A stretch of 64,000 bases of DNA from Profundibacter sp033851955 (GTDB lineage: Bacteria; Pseudomonadota; Alphaproteobacteria; Rhodobacterales; Rhodobacteraceae), in NCBI GenBank assembly GCA_033851955.1, contig JAWSVK010000001.1:234165-298164 (forward strand), written 5' to 3'. Position 1 is the first letter of the stretch; every line of letters begins with the position of its first letter. Of the stretch, positions 26,357 to 33,959 are shown one piece after another. Made by a program: the position numbers and the translations under genes. The notes below the pieces were generated by a model, which did not search any database, was not told the origin of the DNA, and saw only the letters and a list, made by a program, of their open reading frames with translations.

Positions 26357-27742
26357 ATGCGCTTCTTGCTCATGATACCGCTGCTTTTGGTGGCCGCTTG
26401 CTCAACCGGCAAACCGGCTGGAGAAATGACGGAAAGGCGCGCCTCGACACATGCCGCGCCGCTGCCACCGATGAAGCGGTTTTCACGCACCAGCCCCAGC
26501 CCCGCCACCCGCAGCAACACCGAAATCGCACGGGATTTTCTAGACCTGTCCTTTAGGATGGAATCTGGCCGCGTCTTGCCGGTTATGACGCGATTTGAAG
26601 GGCCGATCACCCTGCGTGTAACGGGTAAAGTCCCTGCCAGCCTTGGACCGGATCTGTCACATCTACTAAGCCGTTTAAACAATGAGGCCGGCATATCGAT
26701 CCGGCGCGTTGGCCCGTTGCAGCCCGCCAGCATCACCATCGAGGTGATCCCGCGCAAAGAGTTACAACGTTTTGTGCCGCAAGCCGCGTGTTTCGTGGTG
26801 CCGCGCCTAACCAGTTGGGCGCAGTTTCGCCAACAACGACGCGGCGGCATCACCAGTTGGGCCAGCCTGACAGAACGCAGCCAGATCGCCATTTTCCTGC
26901 CCGGCGACGTCAGCCCCCAAGAGGTGCGTGACTGCCTGCATGAAGAATTGGCCCAAGCGCTCGGTCCGCTAAACGATCTCTATCGCCTCCCCGACAGCGT
27001 GTTCAACGACGACAATTTTCAAACCGTTCTGACAGGGTTTGATATGTTGATCCTGCGGGCCTATTACGCGCCCGAAATGCATAATGGCATGACCCGCTCC
27101 CAAGCCGCAGCCACTCTGCCCCGCGTGCTGGCCCGTTTGAACCCCCGTGGCCAACGCGCCCCGACAGGTCCGATCATCGGCCTATCCTCTCGGGCATGGA
27201 TCAACGCGATTGAAACGGCGCTCGGCCCCAAAGGCTCAACGGCGACGCGACGCAAATCGGCAATGAATGCGGTCACAATTGCCCGCGACAAGGGCTGGAA
27301 TGACACCCGCCTGGCCTTTAGCCTCTATGCGTTGGGGCGCCTGTCTTTGTCCGCCAAAACCGATACCGCAATGAATGCGTTTTTAAACTCTGGCGCGATC
27401 TACAATCGCCGCGAGACCCGCGTTCAGGCGGCGCATGTGTCAATGCAGCTGGCGGCGTTTTCACTGTCGGCAGGGGATGGTGCGACCACGTTGCAACTGG
27501 TCAACAGCAGCCTGCCCGCGGTGACAAATTCAAAAAACGCCGCCCTGCTCGCCACATTGATGATGATCAAGGCCGAAGCGCTGGAACTGGTCGGCCGCTC
27601 TAGCGAAGCCCGTGCCGTGCGCACCGAAAGTCTGGGCTGGGCCCGCTACGGGTTTGGTTCAGACAAGGCCGTGCGCAACCGTTTGGCCGAAATATCAGCC
27701 CTCGCCCCCCTACGTATGCCCGATAAAATGAGAGACTTATGA
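26357..27742 (+). CDS. DUF2927 lipoprotein
   Basis: 461 residues from ATG 26357. The lipobox LLLVAACS appears at residues 8-15, so the protein is probably anchored to the outer or inner membrane. The core, ARDFLDLSFRMESGRVLPVMTRFEGPITLRVTG, and the later CLHEELAQALGPLNDLYRLPDSVFNDDNF are typical of DUF2927. The latter resembles a zinc-protease-like HExxxQxLG motif (HEELAQALG), which could be a metal site (inference). The C-terminal 150 residues are helical, TPR-like repeats. Four-base overlap (ATGA) with the following tiny gene indicates coupled translation. Confidence 0.75.
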   Translation: MRFLLMIPLLLVAACSTGKPAGEMTERRASTHAAPLPPMKRFSRTSPSPATRSNTEIARDFLDLSFRMESGRVLPVMTRFEGPITLRVTGKVPASLGPDLSHLLSRLNNEAGISIRRVGPLQPASITIEVIPRKELQRFVPQAACFVVPRLTSWAQFRQQRRGGITSWASLTERSQIAIFLPGDVSPQEVRDCLHEELAQALGPLNDLYRLPDSVFNDDNFQTVLTGFDMLILRAYYAPEMHNGMTRSQAAATLPRVLARLNPRGQRAPTGPIIGLSSRAWINAIETALGPKGSTATRRKSAMNAVTIARDKGWNDTRLAFSLYALGRLSLSAKTDTAMNAFLNSGAIYNRRETRVQAAHVSMQLAAFSLSAGDGATTLQLVNSSLPAVTNSKNAALLATLMMIKAEALELVGRSSEARAVRTESLGWARYGFGSDKAVRNRLAEISALAPLRMPDKMRDL

Positions 27743-27903
27743 CCATATTTATTGCCGCCATCCTTGGCGCGGCCCTAGGCGGCATTACCGCCCGCCGCAA
27801 AAACGGCAACCTGTTTGACATCGCCCAATATGCGGCGGTTTACGCGCTGTTGTTCGCATTGGCGGCGCTGTTCTACCTAATTATCAACAATCGAGGCGCC
27901 TAA
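27739..27903 (+). CDS. Small membrane protein, 54 residues
   Basis: Starts at ATG 27739, overlapping the stop of the DUF2927 gene as ATGA, and ends three bases before the VWA gene start. It encodes two hydrophobic stretches: MTIFIAAILGAALGGITA at the N-terminus and YAAVYALLFALAALFYLIII-like residues near 33-50, joined by a basic loop (RRKNGN). This predicts two transmembrane helices with both ends facing the same side. The tight spacing on both sides supports a real gene in the operon. No family recognised. Confidence 0.75.
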   Translation: MTIFIAAILGAALGGITARRKNGNLFDIAQYAAVYALLFALAALFYLIINNRGA

Positions 27904-27906
27904 GGG

Positions 27907-29088
27907 ATGTTTTTACGTTTCTTTGAAACCCTGCGCAGTGCACAAGTTCCCGTTTCAATGCGCGAATTTCTTGCCTTTTTAGAGGGTATGAAGCGCGGCT
28001 TGGTGACCTATGATGTCGAAGGTTTTTATTACCTCGCCCGCACTGCCATGGTGAAAGACGAGCGCCACTTGGACCGATTTGACCGCGCCTTTGCTGCCAG
28101 TTTTGAAGGGTTGGAACATCTTAACATCGACGATGTGCTCGAGGCTGTCGATATTCCAACCGATTGGTTGGAAAAGATGGCTGAAAAGCATCTCTCCCCC
28201 GAAGAAAAAGCCGAGATAGAAGCGCTGGGTGGGTTTGATAAGTTGATGGAGACCCTAAAGGAGCGCCTTAAGGAACAAGAAAAGCGCCATCAGGGTGGAT
28301 CAAAATGGATCGGCACTGCGGGCACGTCACCGTTTGGCGCGCATGGGTATAACCCCGAAGGTGTGCGGATTGGCCAAGACGAATCCCGTCATCAACGCGC
28401 CGTCAAAGTTTGGGATCGACGCGATTTCAAGAACTTGGATGACAGTGTTGAACTGGGCACCCGCAACATCAAAGTGGCGCTAAAAAGGCTGCGCAATTGG
28501 GCCCGTGATGGTGCCCATGACGAGCTGGATTTGGACGGCACCATCCGCGCCACGGCTGAAAATGGCTATCTTGACGTCAAGACCCGTCCAGAGCGGCGCA
28601 ATGCTGTGAAAATCCTGCTGTTTTTAGATGTTGGTGGCTCGATGGACCCGCATATTAAGATCGTGGAAGAACTGTTTTCGGCCGCCCGTGCCGAATTCAA
28701 GCATATGGAATACTTCTATTTCCACAATTGCCTTTATGAAGGTGTGTGGAAAGACAACAGCCGCCGTTGGGACCGCCAGCTGTCGACCGCAGAAGTGCTG
28801 CGCACCTACGGAAAAGACTACAAATGCATCTTTGTCGGCGATGCTTCAATGTCCCCCTATGAGATTGCCTATCGTGGCGGGGCCAATGAACATTGGAACG
28901 AGGAAACCGGCCAAACCTGGCTGGAACGCGCACGCGAGCAATGGCCAAACAACGTCTGGATAAATCCACTGCCGGAAAAATATTGGCAGCACACGCAATC
29001 CGTTGCAATGATCCGCGAGATATTCGAGGATGCAATGGTACCTATGACGCTGGACGGGATCACGCGCGGCATGCGCTCCCTGTCATAA
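27907..29088 (+). CDS. VWA domain-containing CoxE-like protein
   Basis: 393 residues. The N-terminal half (LRFFETLRSAQVPVSMREFLAFLEGMKRG, then RTAMVKDERHLDRFDRAFAASF) is typical of CoxE-like proteins found with MoxR ATPases. The VWA domain follows from about residue 235: ILLFLDVGGSMDPHI is the MIDAS motif in the variant form DxGGS, and VGDASMSPYEI the later metal-coordinating part. Such proteins serve as adaptors that let the MoxR ATPase act on a target enzyme complex. Partner ATPase is at 24438-25277. Start at ATG 27907, preceded by AAGG. Confidence 0.9.
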   Translation: MFLRFFETLRSAQVPVSMREFLAFLEGMKRGLVTYDVEGFYYLARTAMVKDERHLDRFDRAFAASFEGLEHLNIDDVLEAVDIPTDWLEKMAEKHLSPEEKAEIEALGGFDKLMETLKERLKEQEKRHQGGSKWIGTAGTSPFGAHGYNPEGVRIGQDESRHQRAVKVWDRRDFKNLDDSVELGTRNIKVALKRLRNWARDGAHDELDLDGTIRATAENGYLDVKTRPERRNAVKILLFLDVGGSMDPHIKIVEELFSAARAEFKHMEYFYFHNCLYEGVWKDNSRRWDRQLSTAEVLRTYGKDYKCIFVGDASMSPYEIAYRGGANEHWNEETGQTWLERAREQWPNNVWINPLPEKYWQHTQSVAMIREIFEDAMVPMTLDGITRGMRSLS

Positions 29089-29103
29089 ACAAGGAGCCCG
29101 CCC

Positions 29104-30252
29104 ATGCCGTTACATTTCGATGATAATGAGTATGCGGCACGGTTGACCCGCGCCAAACAGGCCTTGAATGACGCGGGGCTGGATGCCCTGCTGATGTTCG
29201 CCCCCGAAAGCCAGTATTGGATATGCGGTTACGATACGTTTGGCTTTGCGCTGTTCCAATGTCTGGTGTTGACGGCGGACGGGCAGTTGCATCTGCTGAC
29301 ACGCACACCGGATTTGCGCCAAGCGCAGTACACCTCGACCCTGCCGGACGCCCATATCCACATTTATGCCGAGTATGAAGGGGCCAATCCGACCAATGAT
29401 CTAAAAGGGTTGTTGGACAGATTGGGCGTGAGCGGCGGCCGGATCGGCTACGAATCCCAAACCGCAGGCCTGACCGATTTCAACGGGCAGCGATTGCGTG
29501 CTGTGTTGCCCGAATTGACTGACGTCAGCCCATTGATCAGCGGGTTGCGGCGTCTAAAATCGCCCGCCGAGATCGATATGCACCGACGTGCCGCCGCCCT
29601 TTCGGATGATGCGCTGGATGCGGCGCTTGCAACCTGTCATGCGGGCGCGTTTGAAGGTGACATTCTGGCTGCCATGCAGGGCGCTGTGTTTAAAGGTGGT
29701 GGCGATTACGCGGGCAATGAATTTATCCTTGGCTCAGGCGCTGGGGCGTTGCTGTGTCGGTATTATTCGGGCCGTCGGCATTTGGACGCCTCTGATCAAT
29801 TGACGCTGGAATGGTCCGGTGCTTATGCGCGGTATCACGCCGCGATGATGCGGACGATTGTGATCGGCAAACCAAACGCCGCCCAGCACAAAATGCACGC
29901 CGCCACCAAGGAGGCCATTGAGGCCTGCGAGGCCGCCATCCAGCCCGGCGCGCCAATGGGCGACGTGTTTGAGGCCCATGCGCGGGTTTTCGATGCGCAC
30001 GGGTTTCACGACTCGCGCTTGCAGGCCTGCGGCTATGGCATGGGGGCTGTCTATACGCCGATCTGGGTCGATTTGCCGATGTTTTATGAGGGCAATCCGT
30101 TGAAAATGCAGGCGGGTCAGGTGTTTTTCCTGCATATGATCCTAATGGACAGCAAAGCCGGGTTGGCGATGACATTGGGCCATTCGGTTTTGGTCACTGA
30201 CAGTGGTGTCGAGCGGTTGTCACGCCATGGATTGGAAATGTTGGAATGCTAG
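29104..30252 (+). CDS. M24 / creatinase-like hydrolase without the usual metal ligands
   Basis: 382 residues with the two-domain pita-bread plan of aminopeptidase P, prolidase and creatinase: N-terminal domain (YAARLTRAKQALNDAGLDALLMFAPES) and catalytic C-terminal domain from about residue 150. The two aspartates that bind metal in prolidases (DxG... DxTR) are replaced: the segment is LEWSGAYARYHAAMMRTIV, with E for the first and A/M for the second. The later HxxG and E motifs are also altered (GYGMGAVYTPIW). This is the state seen in creatinase and ectoine hydrolase (DoeA)-type members, which act on C-N bonds of small substrates. The exact substrate is not shown; creatine-like, ectoine-like or other amidine substrates are possible. 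Confidence 0.75.
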   Translation: MPLHFDDNEYAARLTRAKQALNDAGLDALLMFAPESQYWICGYDTFGFALFQCLVLTADGQLHLLTRTPDLRQAQYTSTLPDAHIHIYAEYEGANPTNDLKGLLDRLGVSGGRIGYESQTAGLTDFNGQRLRAVLPELTDVSPLISGLRRLKSPAEIDMHRRAAALSDDALDAALATCHAGAFEGDILAAMQGAVFKGGGDYAGNEFILGSGAGALLCRYYSGRRHLDASDQLTLEWSGAYARYHAAMMRTIVIGKPNAAQHKMHAATKEAIEACEAAIQPGAPMGDVFEAHARVFDAHGFHDSRLQACGYGMGAVYTPIWVDLPMFYEGNPLKMQAGQVFFLHMILMDSKAGLAMTLGHSVLVTDSGVERLSRHGLEMLEC

Positions 30253-30323
30253 TTAATGGGTGCAGATGTGTGGCGCGTCTAAGCCACGTTGCCATATTGC
30301 CCGCCGCACCCCATATATAACCT

Positions 30324-31013
30324 ATGTTACGGTTTACCCCCATCCTGATTGCGGTGCTTTACGGGCTGCTGATGTACCGCTTTTCAGCGCGTAGATCCGC
30401 ACGCGAGTTGGACGCCAATTCCACGGCTTTGGCTGACGCTGGGTTAAAGGCGTTGTGCGACCGGATGGCCGCAGCGCTTGATCTGCCACGCATCAAGGTG
30501 AACATTTATGAAATCGAACCGATCAACGGCCTGGCAGCCCCTGATGGACGAATATTCATAACCCGTGGATTTTATAAGAAATATCTGGCCGGTGAAGTTA
30601 CGGGCGATGAAATGGCCAGCGTGATCGCACATGAACTTGGCCATGTTGCACTGGGGCATTCACGCCGTCGGCTGATAGATTTTTCGGGGCAAAATGCGAT
30701 GCGCACCGCGCTGGCGATGGTGATCTCGCGGTTTATACCGTGGGTTGGCGGCTATATTGCCAATTTTGCGATGACATTGCTGGCGGCGCGCCTGTCACGC
30801 ACGGATGAATATGAGGCGGATGCTTATGCTTCGGCCCTTTTGACCAAATCGGGTATTGGCACGGCGGCGCAGAAAACGCTGTTTGAGAAACTAAATGCAC
30901 TGACACAATCGAACGGCGGCACGGCACCAGCTTGGATGTTAAGCCACCCCAAAACGGCGGACCGAATTGCGGCAATCGAGGTGCTGGAAAAGCGTTGGGC
31001 GGCGGCGCGATAA
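30324..31013 (+). CDS. M48-family zinc metalloprotease
   Basis: 229 residues. One N-terminal transmembrane helix (MLRFTPILIAVLYGLLMYRFSA) anchors the protein. The catalytic HExxH motif is in SVIAHELGHVALGHSRRRL, and the third zinc ligand is the Glu in RTDEYEADAYASALL, both intact. NGLAAPDGRIFITRGFYKKY is the usual M48 segment in front. M48 proteases degrade misfolded membrane or periplasmic proteins. The gene ends four bases before repeat copy E. Confidence 0.9.
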   Translation: MLRFTPILIAVLYGLLMYRFSARRSARELDANSTALADAGLKALCDRMAAALDLPRIKVNIYEIEPINGLAAPDGRIFITRGFYKKYLAGEVTGDEMASVIAHELGHVALGHSRRRLIDFSGQNAMRTALAMVISRFIPWVGGYIANFAMTLLAARLSRTDEYEADAYASALLTKSGIGTAAQKTLFEKLNALTQSNGGTAPAWMLSHPKTADRIAAIEVLEKRWAAAR

Positions 31014-31016
31014 CCA

Positions 31017-31093
31017 GCCGCTCATCGGGCCTGACAGCCCTTTTCGCTGGCGACCGGGCTTAGCGAGAAGCGCCAGTCAGGGCGCGACGAGCG
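31017..31093. repeat. Palindromic intergenic repeat, copy E
   Basis: Left arm 31017-31047 reads GCCGCTCATC ... CTTTTCGC; right arm 31063-31093 begins GCGAGAAG and ends GACGAGCG. The arms pair over most of about 29 bp. The element lies between two convergent genes, and its right arm supplies the last codons and stop of the PIN-domain gene. Confidence 0.7.
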
Positions 31094-31622
31094 CTTTACC
31101 CAAACGCGGCAGCCGTGCTTTTTTCATCAGTTTACGCAAGTCTTGTGGCGTGCCTGACAGCTGCTCGGCCACCTGCCGCACGTTTTCAGCGACCTGCCCC
31201 ACAGTTCTGGGATCTTCCTCGAACATCTCACGCAATAAGCTATCGGGATCACGGCGCACCACGCCTTGTTCCGATAGGGCGCGGGTTGGGAAATCTTTTA
31301 GATTCATGGTTAGCAAAATGTCAGCTTTGCCAGCAATGGCCGCGGCCAACACATGGGTGTCGTCAGGGTCTGGCAAGTGCAATCGGGCCTCGATCTCTGG
31401 GGTATAAGTGATCTCGGCCATTGGCCAGCGCGCCTTTAGCAGCGCAATTTCGCCCCGCGCCACGTCTTCGAACCCGTCGCCAATCCGCGCGGTCGCTCTT
31501 GCCCATTCCTCAAGAATACGGGCCGACCATAACGGTTCAAACAGACCTTGCGCCGCCACTCCCATCAGCACTTCGCGCATAACAGTCGGGTATAAAACGC
31601 AAGCGTCGATCAGGATTCGCAT
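31077..31622 (-). CDS. PIN domain-containing protein
   Basis: 181 residues. PIN-domain nucleases carry four acidic residues; here the N-terminal ILIDACVLYP (first Asp), a middle Glu in ILEEWARA, and DPDDTHVLAAAIAGKADILLTMNLKDFP with the C-terminal Asp pair are all in place, so the active site looks intact. The family includes VapC toxins. No antitoxin gene lies next to it: its start overlaps the stop of the RlmI-like gene by one base, and downstream is a convergent protease gene. The 60-residue C-terminal extension (EEDPRTVGQVAENVRQVAEQLSG) is helical. The final residues ALVAP and the stop come from repeat copy E. Confidence 0.85.
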   Translation of the reverse strand: MRILIDACVLYPTVMREVLMGVAAQGLFEPLWSARILEEWARATARIGDGFEDVARGEIALLKARWPMAEITYTPEIEARLHLPDPDDTHVLAAAIAGKADILLTMNLKDFPTRALSEQGVVRRDPDSLLREMFEEDPRTVGQVAENVRQVAEQLSGTPQDLRKLMKKARLPRLGKALVAP

Positions 31623-32842
31623 CAGTCTAATCTAAAGAACAGCGCCTTTAAGTAGCCGCTTTGCGCCAGCTGTGGCAGCAGTGGATGATCCGCGCCGGCC
31701 GATCCGGAATGGACTTGGACACCGCGGCGCCCTGCCCGACCGATGCCACGCGCAGATGAGTTGCGGAACCGCGTCAAATCAGCCGCATGGCTACAGGAAC
31801 ACACGACCAAATAGCCGCCTTCATTCACGAGTGGTGCCGCAAGACGGGCAATCCGCTCATAGGCGCGCAGGCCGGCCTCGAGTGCCTTTTTGCTGGGCGC
31901 GAATGCCGGGGGATCACAGATCACCACGTCGAACTTCGCACCCTCTTTGGCCAGATCTTCGAGCACGGCAAAAGCGTCGCCCTTGCGGGTGTCAAAAACG
32001 CTTGCTTTGTCCATGGCCTCGGCACCGCTTTGTGCCAGTTCCAGCGCGGGGGCTGAGGAATCAACGGCCAACGCCGATGTCGCACCGCCCGCCAAGGCCG
32101 CCAGTGAAAATCCACCGACGTGCGAGAAGACGTCCAGCACTGAGGCGTCTTTGCATAGCCTTTGAGCAAATGCATGATTTGGACGTTGGTCAAAGAACAG
32201 GCCAGTCTTTTGGCCGCCCAACAGGTCAGCCATATAGATTGCGCCATTCATAGGAACAGGGATCGGGCCGTCCAAAGCGCCGCGCAACACTATAGTTTCT
32301 TCGTTCAAGCCTTCTAAAACGCGCGAACGGCCAGTCGCGTTTTTAACAACTGTGGTGACACCTGTGACATTCATCAGCGCGTCCGTCAGCGTTTCCAGAT
32401 GGACGTCGGCCCATGCCGCATTGGGTTGGATCACAGCAGCATCGCCGAAACGGTCAATCACCACGCCAGGCAATCCATCAGATTCGGCATGCACCAAGCG
32501 GTAATAGGGTGCGTCAAACATCAGTTCGCGATGCTTTAACGCCCGCTTAAGGCGCTCCTCGAACCATGCTATATCAATCACGGCGTCTGGATCGCGATCC
32601 AACATGCGGCAGGTGATTTTGGAATCCATATTCACCGCAACCAAGCCAAGCGGCCTGCGTTCGCTGTCTTCAAGGCGCGCTATCGTGCCAGCGCTCAGCG
32701 CCTTGGTGCGGCGGTCGGTGACGACTTCGTCACTATAGACCCAAGGAAAGCCGTGGCGAATGGCGCGCACTTCGGCTTTTGGTTTCATACGAACAACTGG
32801 CGTTGTCTGGGGGGCGGATGCGGATAAGGGGGGCTGTGTCAT
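31622..32842 (-). CDS. rlmI: Class I SAM-dependent rRNA methyltransferase, RlmI/RlmK-like
   Basis: 406 residues. The order is an N-terminal PUA domain (MKPKAEVRAIRHGFPWVYSDEV ... GTIARLEDSERRPLGLVAVN), a linker, and a Rossmann methyltransferase (SVLDVFSHVGGFSLAALAGGATSALAVDSS, SAM loop; DVVICDPPAFAPSKK, catalytic NPPF-like motif with DPPAF; VVCSCSHAA). RlmI methylates C1962 of 23S rRNA in E. coli; the Rhodobacteraceae orthologue is assigned by similarity of plan. It overlaps the PIN gene by one base, so they are probably co-transcribed. Confidence 0.85.
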   Translation of the reverse strand: MTQPPLSASAPQTTPVVRMKPKAEVRAIRHGFPWVYSDEVVTDRRTKALSAGTIARLEDSERRPLGLVAVNMDSKITCRMLDRDPDAVIDIAWFEERLKRALKHRELMFDAPYYRLVHAESDGLPGVVIDRFGDAAVIQPNAAWADVHLETLTDALMNVTGVTTVVKNATGRSRVLEGLNEETIVLRGALDGPIPVPMNGAIYMADLLGGQKTGLFFDQRPNHAFAQRLCKDASVLDVFSHVGGFSLAALAGGATSALAVDSSAPALELAQSGAEAMDKASVFDTRKGDAFAVLEDLAKEGAKFDVVICDPPAFAPSKKALEAGLRAYERIARLAAPLVNEGGYLVVCSCSHAADLTRFRNSSARGIGRAGRRGVQVHSGSAGADHPLLPQLAQSGYLKALFFRLD

Positions 32843-32890
32843 GCCCCCCTCCTAGTCAACTATTGTCGCGGGCGAAAGCCCCTAGATTTA

Positions 32891-33517
32891 CTAGAATGCG
32901 GCTAATGGTTTATTTGCACGGGTCGCATCAAACTGCAGACCAGTGATTTCATCACGAATAACCTCAGCCAGATGGCTGGAAATTCGCACTTTTTGGGTCA
33001 AGCCGCGATGCTCAGCGGCAACAGCCTTTTTGCCGCCGAATGCTTTTAGATTTGCCTCAACCAAACGTGGCGTACCAACCAGGGCACCTGTCTGGGCATC
33101 CCGCAAGCTCATTTTAAACTTAATGGAGTGAACCCCGCCCACAGTATAGCGCGCGCGTTCTGTTAGGGAATGAAACCGTGTGACCTCGATATTCACAACC
33201 ACAGCTTGGGTGCCGTTCAATTTTTCAACGCCACGATCCATTGCGGATTGGAAAATCGCCTGAACCTGCTCATGACGTTTGCCGAAATTGTCACCGCGCC
33301 AAACAATGTCAGCACTTGGGTAATAAACGTTGGCCTCTGAAACACTTAGCGAGTCTGGTACCGAAATGCGCACATCTTGAACGTCGTAAGTGACGGTTGG
33401 CTTTGGACCCACCAATTGGGTGGTCAAAGGCTCGTTCCGGCTCACTTGACTGGATTGGCTACAGGCTGAAATTCCCAGCACCAACACGGCAAGAATGATT
33501 AGTTTGATCGGTTTCAT
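32891..33517 (-). CDS. Lipoprotein, possibly DUF6778 family
   Basis: 208 residues from ATG 33517, with GGAGG eight bases upstream. The signal sequence ends in the lipobox VLGISACS (residues 13-20). The mature domain has alternating strands (YDVQDVRISVPDSLSVSEANV, then YPSADIVWRGDNFGKRHEQVQAIFQSAMDRGVEKLNGTQAVVVNIEVTRFHSL) and the pattern of the small DUF6778-type lipoproteins of Rhodobacterales, though this family name is only a tentative match. It is a probable envelope protein of unknown role. The region 33533-33665 between it and the next gene holds an inverted repeat. Confidence 0.6.
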   Translation of the reverse strand: MKPIKLIILAVLVLGISACSQSSQVSRNEPLTTQLVGPKPTVTYDVQDVRISVPDSLSVSEANVYYPSADIVWRGDNFGKRHEQVQAIFQSAMDRGVEKLNGTQAVVVNIEVTRFHSLTERARYTVGGVHSIKFKMSLRDAQTGALVGTPRLVEANLKAFGGKKAVAAEHRGLTQKVRISSHLAEVIRDEITGLQFDATRANKPLAAF

Positions 33518-33614
33518 ATCACTATCCTCCAAGGCACATACCTTTGTAGCAACAGGAGATTTCCCCTAATGCTCACTGGTAAACTGCACCCGAATTGGGG
33601 CGGAATTGTGATAA

Positions 33615-33659
33615 ATTTTGCACAATATTGCGGTGATTTCACATAAAACTGTGCAAAAT
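33615..33659. repeat. Inverted repeat between two minus-strand genes
   Basis: ATTTTGCACA (33615-33624) and TGTGCAAAAT (33650-33659) match perfectly, 25 bp apart. It could be an operator in the promoter region of the lipoprotein gene at 32891-33517, or a weak hairpin terminator of the small gene at 33666-33938. Confidence 0.5.
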
Positions 33660-33665
33660 CAGGCC

Positions 33666-33938
33666 TTACTGGCGCTCCAAACGCGCCTTACGCCCACCGC
33701 GACGCATAGACGTGGCACTCGGCGCCAGACCGTCGTTCAGCACGCGCGTCATCGGATGCTCTGGCATGGCTTCGCCATAAATAGATAGCAATTTATTGAT
33801 CTGAACATGCATTTCGTCACTTTGACCAACACCAAGCGCCCAATCCAGAAATATGGATCGGCATTCAGGGGCAGAAATGCCCTCAATCCGGTAGCTTTCT
33901 CTGATCAACCCTTTGGGGTCTAGGGGGTCTTTTATCAT
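33666..33938 (-). CDS. Conserved-type hypothetical protein, 90 residues
   Basis: Starts at ATG 33938, with AAGGA upstream; the GTG at 33944 is also in frame. It encodes a soluble, helical protein (DPLDPKGLIRESYRIEGISAPECRSIFLDWALGV). The C-terminus is very basic (MRRGGRKARLERQ). It lies 21 bp downstream of glnE on the same strand, so co-transcription is likely. No domain recognised. Confidence 0.7.
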   Translation of the reverse strand: MIKDPLDPKGLIRESYRIEGISAPECRSIFLDWALGVGQSDEMHVQINKLLSIYGEAMPEHPMTRVLNDGLAPSATSMRRGGRKARLERQ

Positions 33939-33959
33939 ATGCACTTCCTTGTTTGAAGC

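Noticed and set aside
31077..32842. Toxin-antitoxin pair at the PIN gene
   Set aside because: The neighbour is a full-length rRNA methyltransferase and no small antitoxin-like frame lies on either side.
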